A program made the position numbers and the translations under genes. Below, in pieces: positions 58,861 to 64,000 of a stretch of DNA of 64,000 nucleotides. Each line of letters begins with the position of its first letter. The stretch's first letter is position 1. The DNA is from Manis javanica (taxonomy: Eukaryota > Chordata > Mammalia > Pholidota > Manidae), in the NCBI RefSeq assembly GCF_040802235.1, contig NC_133167.1, forward strand, positions 96,768,001 to 96,832,000. The letters are read 5' to 3'. The notes under the pieces are model-generated. The model worked only from the letters and a program-made list of their open reading frames with translations. It was not told the DNA's origin and did not search any database.

Positions 58861-58974
58861 GTGCAGAAGCTTATGAAGAGAGTCCAAGTAATCTTACTAA
58901 CATTAGAGTACCTATTTACCATTTTAAACTCTAATCTTTCCATCTCATGCCTAACCTATAGATGCTGAAAATTT

Positions 58975-59185
58975 TCAGCATACTTTATTCAGTTCAGTGT
59001 TTGTCAGCCAATAAATACACACTGAGCACTGGATACTGTCCTAAGAAATAGAGGTCATTTCAGACACTCCAGATACACCCTTTTCTTGTGTAGTTGATGG
59101 CACAGCTGGAAAGACAGATATTAAATAATTTCAGAATATTAGAGCATTGAAATTATAAAAAGGGCTAAAATGACATACAAGATGC
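58975..59185 (-). repeat. L2-like fragment
   Basis: CAGCCAATAAATACACACTGAGCACTGGATACTGTCC matches the reversed L2 3' end. Confidence 0.5.
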
Positions 59186-61817
59186 TCAGAAAGTAAATAG
59201 CAAACTTATCAGATTTCAAGATACATCTGTTTTTGCTTGAGAAAATGTAGGCTGTTTAGTTTTTAGAAAAAAAAGTTGCCAAAATATAAATATACTGCAA
59301 AACCATCATGAAAGCTGCATCGTTTAGTCTGGGTAAAACACCCGCACACAGGCTATCTTACAAATGGATATTTTATCATTGTCAGGAGATACTTAAGGAA
59401 GTTAATTTTTGTTTAGTTCTTTCAACTTGTCACTTTCCTCTAGTTCAAAGTCTGACAGGTAACTTTGGAAATTCTGAACAGTTCAGGACTACATGGGCTT
59501 TAATTAATCTGTTCTGTTCTCTAAGTGGCTAACAAGTTATCCTTTGATCTTTGAAGGAGTTCGTCAAGAAGGAGGCAGGAATTAATCACTGGATTTCTAT
59601 CTAAGTTCCACACTGAAAAATACATTACTCAACACCCAACTTGTAAACTGTATCAGTCTGAAATTGAACCAAGGAAAACATTTGTAAACTTTTGTGCCAA
59701 AATCATATCATAATGCTCTTGACAACCACAAATTTTCTATGAGAGAAAAGATAGCAGTAACATTTTAGGAAAAAAAAAATTTGAAATGCGTTAAAGAAGA
59801 AAATATGTTAAAGAGCAAAAGAACTAAGAACTTTTTAATTAAGGAGATTTTTAAAGTGGAACAATTTAGAACTGTTTCCATACTAATCAGAATGGGTGGG
59901 AGAAGTTTCTTAAACACCACTGCTTGCCAACAGGAGTCTGTTTTGGGGACTGTCAGTATTATGGCCACTCAAACACCAAATTTATGTTCCTGTTAGTTTA
60001 TAGAACAAATGCTCTTTTAAAGATTTGGCTAGGGACCAGAGCACAGCATACCTATAACTATGCCTGCTTCTCTGAGTTTGCAGCTCAAACTTAAAACATA
60101 AGCTTAAGAAATAAAGCCATTTTTTTCTCCTTTCCTTATTTTCAATGTAGAAATAATATAATTCTCATTGTTATAAATTAAATATAGAGAGTTCTAGTCT
60201 CCATAGGGATAACAACAGCATAATTCTTCATCTTCTCATCTTTGTGCCCAGATAACATCGAGTGAACATAAAAATGCCCTAAGTATGTATAAGCAACATT
60301 TTCATAGATAAGGAAACAGAGACAACCACAGATTCCTAATAGTATATAGTACTGCCAAAGGCAAAGCCAGGCAAAACGGCCACAAGGGTAGGCTCTGAGG
60401 AGGAAGGAAAGCTCAGAAGGGCCTGGGGTGGGAATATCCCAGAGGACATGAGGAGACCTGGGAAACTCAGGACTAGGAATAGAAACACTTCCATACTCAT
60501 CTGAGCTGAGAGCCAGAGAAAAGAAACACAAAGAAGGGCCCTATTTTAAGGCCTTTGCTGAAATAAGAGGGAAGTAACCCCAGTACTCTGACACATAGCC
60601 TCTGACATATTTCCCACCCTACTTCCCACTTACCCCTGGGACCTTCTGCTGCTAGACAAGGAAAACCCATGTCCGTTAAATAAAACATGCGTAAACTAGG
60701 AGGAATGTACTCTGCCACCATACAAACACTTAGGCTCAGTGTTTAGGTCCTCTCCATCCTGTGCGGTTCAGATCTACTATACCTGCATTGGTTTTTTTGG
60801 TCTGACACTATTATCTATTGAGAAAGCTGTGTAGAATTCTGTAAGAAAACAACGAAAAGGAGCAGTGCAACTTTCCTACAGATGATGTAAACGCACTAGA
60901 AAAAGGCAATATAAATAAACAATAATAGAACAGCACAAATGTTTCACACTGGAATGAGAAGACCTGGTTGAGATAAAGGAATACCTGAACCCAGACTGAT
61001 TTTGCTACCATAAGAGGTTCTAGAAGTATAGAATCTCAAGGAGGGTTCCTGAATTAACTCTGGGTTTTCTAGAATTTATTTAGTCTGATTAGATTTAAAG
61101 GCACTAATAACTCTTCTTCCAGTGGTAAAGTGGGCATTGAAATCCATGACATGATGTGGCAATAGAAATATGCAAAATATTGCCACTGGATCCTCCTAAT
61201 CCAATACTTATAGGAAGCAAGGTTCTGGGGACCATGCATTTGCAAACCTTAACTTTGGAACATTTTAGTCAAACTAAGGAGCATAATGGCACTGACTGAT
61301 TGATCCTAATTGTTTCGGGGAAAATGGGAATAGAAAAGGATGAGCTCACAGTTTCAAGTTCACAGCCCAGACTGCATAAATGTTTGCAGTTTAATGTCAT
61401 CTTACTATATTGTCTTGAAACTTGTTTTCTTACACAGAATAATTAGTAGTGCTTTTTAAACAGAGATAATGAGTGGAATAGTAGTAACCTACATGTCACC
61501 CAGTATTTCTCAAAGTAAATTGTTTATTAAGACAAAATAGACAAAATTGATCCTTCAACTGAAAATCTAAGCCCAGGGGCAAATTCCCATACAGTCAATT
61601 TGTTTCCGTTAAGTAAGGCTATGATGCCAGAAAAAAAAAAATTGAAAAGCTTTGCCTCTGCATGCAAAGGCTCTGACCTAGTTTCTGGGCACCAGGCCCC
61701 ATCTCCAGTCATTCAGACAGACACTCCCTGGGCCTTACTCCAGCTAGATCCACTGAGACACCAAATCCTCTCATCTCTTGGCAGACATCCTCAATGATGT
61801 CCTCATCTAATGTAAAA
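59186..61817. other. Unassigned interval
   Basis: No gene or repeat recognised. A perfect 9-bp inverted repeat at 61156-61186 is the only structure noted. The - strand frame at 60178-60531 has a hydrophobic stretch but no known domain. Confidence 0.45.
61156..61186. other. Perfect 9-bp inverted repeat with 13-nt spacer
   Basis: GTGGCAATA (61156-61164) and TATTGCCAC (61178-61186) flank GAAATATGCAAAA. The TGGC...GCCA arms resemble NF-I half-sites at non-standard spacing, and ATATGCAAA resembles an octamer. It is not a terminator in a mammalian context. Function unknown. Confidence 0.4.
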
Positions 61818-61825
61818 GGAGGGGC

Positions 61826-61840
61826 AGAGCCAAGATGGTG
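61826..61840 (+). promoter_or_regulatory. YY1-like site at the L1 5' end
   Basis: GCCAAGATGGTG contains the reverse of the YY1 core CCAT. In human L1 the same position at the 5' end carries a YY1 site that sets the transcription start. Here it is a motif match only. Confidence 0.5.
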
Positions 61841-62164
61841 GCATGAGTAGAGCAGCGGAAATCTCCCAAAACCACATATATCTATGAAAATATAACAAAG
61901 ATAACTCTTCCTAGAATAAAGACCAGAGGACACAGGACCACATCCACACCAGATCCACACCTGCGAGAACCCAGCGCCTCGCAAAGGGGGTAAGATACAA
62001 GCCCCAGACCTGTGGGTCCCGAGCGCCCCTCCCCCTAGCTCCCCCTCCCCCCAGCTCCCGGCGGGAGGAAAGGAATTGGAGCGGGGAGGAAGAGGGAGCC
62101 CAGGACTGCTGAGCACCCAGCCCCAGCCTTCCGCACCAGAACGCAGACACAGTACATGCGCGGG

Positions 62165-62690
62165 GCCCTGGATACTAGGGAAACAGGGCAGCAAGACTGG
62201 TGAGCAGGTACTGGAGGCCAGCACCAGAGAACAAAAGAAAAGCGAGTGGACATTTTGTTGTTGTTGTTGTTGCTGTTGTTGTTGTTGTCATTGTTTTGTT
62301 ATAGCAAGTGCATTTTGAAAGTCTTAAAGGGACAGGGACCCAAATACTAGGGAAACAGGGCAGCAAGACTGGTGAGCGGGTACCGGAGGATGGTGCTGGA
62401 GAAGAAAACAAAAGCGAGCAGCCATTTTGTTGTTGTTGTTGTTGTTGTCATTGTTTTGTTATGGGGAGAGCTTTTTGGAAGTCTTAAAGGGACAGGCACC
62501 CCAATGCTAGGGAAACAGGGCAGTAAGACCAGTGAGCGAGTACTGGAGGCCGGCGCCGGAGAACAAAAGAAAAGCGAGCAGCCATTTTTTTAAAATTTAT
62601 TTTTATTTTTATTATTTCTATTATTTTTTATTATTAATTTTTTTTGTTTTGTTTTGTTTTGTTTTGGCGAGTGCTTTTTGGAAGTCTTAA
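62165..62690 (+). repeat. Three tandem units in the L1 5'UTR
   Basis: The anchor CTAGGGAAACAGGGCAG(C/T)AAGAC occurs at about 62175, 62347 and 62507 (spacing about 172 and 160). The anchor GTCTTAAAGG occurs at 62321, 62481 and 62683 (spacing 160 and 202). Each unit has the order CTAGGGAAACAGGGCAG, GAGCGGGTACTGGAGG, AACAAAAG(AAA)AGCGAG, then a T-rich repeat, then GAAGTCTTAAAGGG. Units 1 and 2 hold a (GTT)n tract (about 62255-62290 and 62426-62447). In unit 3 it is replaced by a T-rich/(TTTTG)n stretch (62585-62665). This monomer-like arrangement is reminiscent of mouse L1 promoters. Confidence 0.88.
62255..62290 (+). repeat. (GTT)n trinucleotide tract in L1 5'UTR
   Basis: About a dozen GTT units interrupted by one GCT. 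A second such tract occurs at about 62426-62447 in the next unit. Confidence 0.85.
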
Positions 62691-63052
62691 AGGGGCAGGG
62701 TGGGACACATAGTCCAGAGGCAGGGAATCTGGGGATCTCTGGGCACTCTAACCCCCTGGGCAGTAGGGAGCACAGAGGCCCCTTACGGAAATAAATAGCA
62801 TCCCAGCCACTCCCCCTCCATCCCAATTCCACCATTCTGGAGCAGCAGCCCGAGCCAGGCCACGCCCACATAAACAGCAGAGATAAACTCCACAGCAGCC
62901 AGGCAGGAAGCAGAAGCCCTGTCTGCACGCAGCTACCCAGCACAAGCCACTAGAGGTTGCTGTTCTCCCAGGAGAGGAAGGCCACAAACCAACAAGAAGG
63001 GAAGTTCTTCCAGCCGTCACTCGTCCCAGCTCTACAAACTATTCCTATCACC

Positions 63053-63902
63053 ATGAAAAGGCAAAATTACAGGCCAACCAAGATCACAGAGGCAACACCA
63101 GAGAAGGAGACAGACCTAACCAGTCTTCCTGAAAAAGAATTCAAAATAAAAATCATAAAGATGCTGATGGAGATGCAGAGAAATATGCAAGAGCACTGGG
63201 ATGAAGTCCAGAGGGAGATCACAGATGCCAGGAAAGAGATTACAGAAGTGAAACAAACCGTGGAAAGATTTATAAGCAGAATGGATAAGATGCAAGAGGC
63301 CATTGAAGGAATAGAAACCAGAGAACACGAACGCATAGAAGATGACGTAGAGATAAAAGGATCTCCAGGAATGAAACAATATTAAGAGAACTGTGTGACC
63401 AATCCAAAGGGAACAGTATCTGTATTATAGGGGTACCAGAAGAAGAAGAAAGAGGAAAAGGGATAGAAAGTCTCTTTGAAGAAATAATTGCTGAAAACTT
63501 CCCCAAACTGGGGGAGGAAATAATCAGACCACGGAAATACACAGAACCCCCAACAGAAAGGACCCAAGGAGGACAACACCAAGACACATAATAATTAAAA
63601 TGGCAAAGATCAAGGACAAGGAAAGAGTTTTAAAGGCAGCTAGAGAGAAAAACTTCACCTATAAAGGAAAACCCATCAGGCTATCATAAGACTTCTTGAC
63701 AGAAACCCTACAGGCCATAAGAGAATGGCATGATATACTTAATGCAATGAAACAGAAGGGCCTTGAACCAAGGATACTGTATCCAGCACGACTATCATTT
63801 AAATATGATGGCAGGATTAAACAATTCCCAGACAAGCAAAAGCTGAGGGAATTTGCTTCCCACAAACCACCTCTACAGGGCATCTTACAGGGACTGCTCT
63901 AA
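63053..63902 (+). pseudogene. L1 ORF1 pseudogene (RNA-binding coiled-coil protein)
   Basis: ORF1p is the L1 RNA chaperone that coats L1 RNA. The start MKRQNYRPTKITEATPEKE (ATG at 63053) is the expected position right after the 5'UTR. The earlier in-frame ATG at 62957 is in leader sequence, so I prefer 63053. Residues about 30-90 form a coiled coil (MLMEMQRNMQEHWDEVQ..., repeated heptads, many E/K/R). The first frame ends at 63385 after GMKQY. The RNA-recognition region continues in another frame (IGVPEEEERGKGIESLFEE at about 63430-63490). A third frame carries the C-terminal domain (63590-63902, with GLEPRILYPARLSF and FPDKQKLREFASHKPP). I count two frameshifts (about 63365-63370 and in the 63550-63585 region) and one in-frame stop (about 63687-63690), so it makes no full-length protein. 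Confidence 0.9.
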
Positions 63903-64000
63903 ATGGGAGCACTCCTAGAAAGAGCACAGAACAAAACACACAATATATGAAGAATGGAAGAGGAGGAATAAGAAGGGAGAGAAGAAAAGAATCACCAGAC

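Larger units (their letters stand above)
61818..64000 (+). mobile_element. 5' end of a younger L1 LINE (5'UTR and ORF1), cut by the window end
   Basis: The element starts at about 61818 with GGAGGGGCAGAGCCAAGATGG, the typical start of a full-length L1 5'UTR. The 5'UTR (about 61818-63052) is GC-rich and contains three tandem units. ORF1 starts at 63053 and ends at about 63902. The inter-ORF region follows and ORF2 would lie beyond 64000. It is in the same orientation as the L1 at 1371-2129 and may be of the same family. Its ORF1 is broken, so this copy is not autonomous, but its promoter region is intact enough to be of interest. Confidence 0.92.

Noticed and set aside
61709..62224. 171-codon - strand open frame
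   Set aside because: It is antisense to the GC-rich L1 5'UTR, where low stop-codon density gives long chance frames.
1..64000. CRISPR arrays, bacterial operons, riboswitches
   Set aside because: No regularly spaced direct repeats with spacers, no ribosome-binding-site-led gene runs; repeat content is mammalian.

Overview
The window looks like a stretch of a placental-mammal chromosome with no recognisable host protein-coding gene. The DNA is AT-rich, has no long open frames outside retroelements, and is packed with ancient eutherian repeats (L2, MIR, MER5A-like hAT elements, MLT1/MLT2 LTRs) plus several LINE-1 copies. I see no primate Alu, rodent B1/B2, ruminant BovB or carnivore tRNA-Lys SINE. 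The L1 3' tails and 5'UTR resemble, from memory, L1 families of pangolins (Manis). Treat that assignment as inference; I could not search a database.

Layout. 1-7665: an old, inactive, nearly full-length L1 on the + strand. It is split at 1370/4011 by a 2.6 kb composite insertion. That insertion has three parts in a row: a younger L1 3' end with poly(A), an endogenous retrovirus env-TM + LTR fragment with its own poly(A), and an older-type L1 3'UTR tail with poly(A). One perfect 18-bp target-site duplication flanks the whole block. 7666-13121: mostly unassigned, with L2 and MIR fragments. 13122-17025: a 5'-truncated 3.9 kb L1 on the - strand, with a 19-bp (17/19) target-site duplication. 17026-33600: ancient L2, MIR, MER20-like and L1M fragments. 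33602-33850: a small solo LTR with a 5-bp duplication. 33851-48131: MIR, MLT1, hAT relics, L1 pieces and an ERV LTR. 48892-48994: a U6 snRNA retropseudogene on the - strand. 49000-61817: L2, MIR, MLT2, MER5A and a long (TA)n tract. 61818-64000: the 5' end of a younger L1 on the + strand, running off the window, with a 5'UTR of three tandem ~160-200 bp units and a broken ORF1.

Nothing suggests an operon or a set of host genes acting together. The unifying activity is L1 retrotransposition. L1 endonuclease and reverse transcriptase probably built the 13-17 kb L1, the U6 pseudogene and the composite at 1371-3998. The best candidate for something new is that composite: a likely template-switch chimera (or precise nesting) that moved a polyadenylated retroviral env-LTR transcript. 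The tandem-repeat 5'UTR of the L1 at 61.8 kb is second.

Limits: family names for old repeats were assigned by eye. Boundaries are approximate unless a duplication or poly(A) tail fixes them. Introns, enhancers or lncRNAs of a host gene cannot be excluded.
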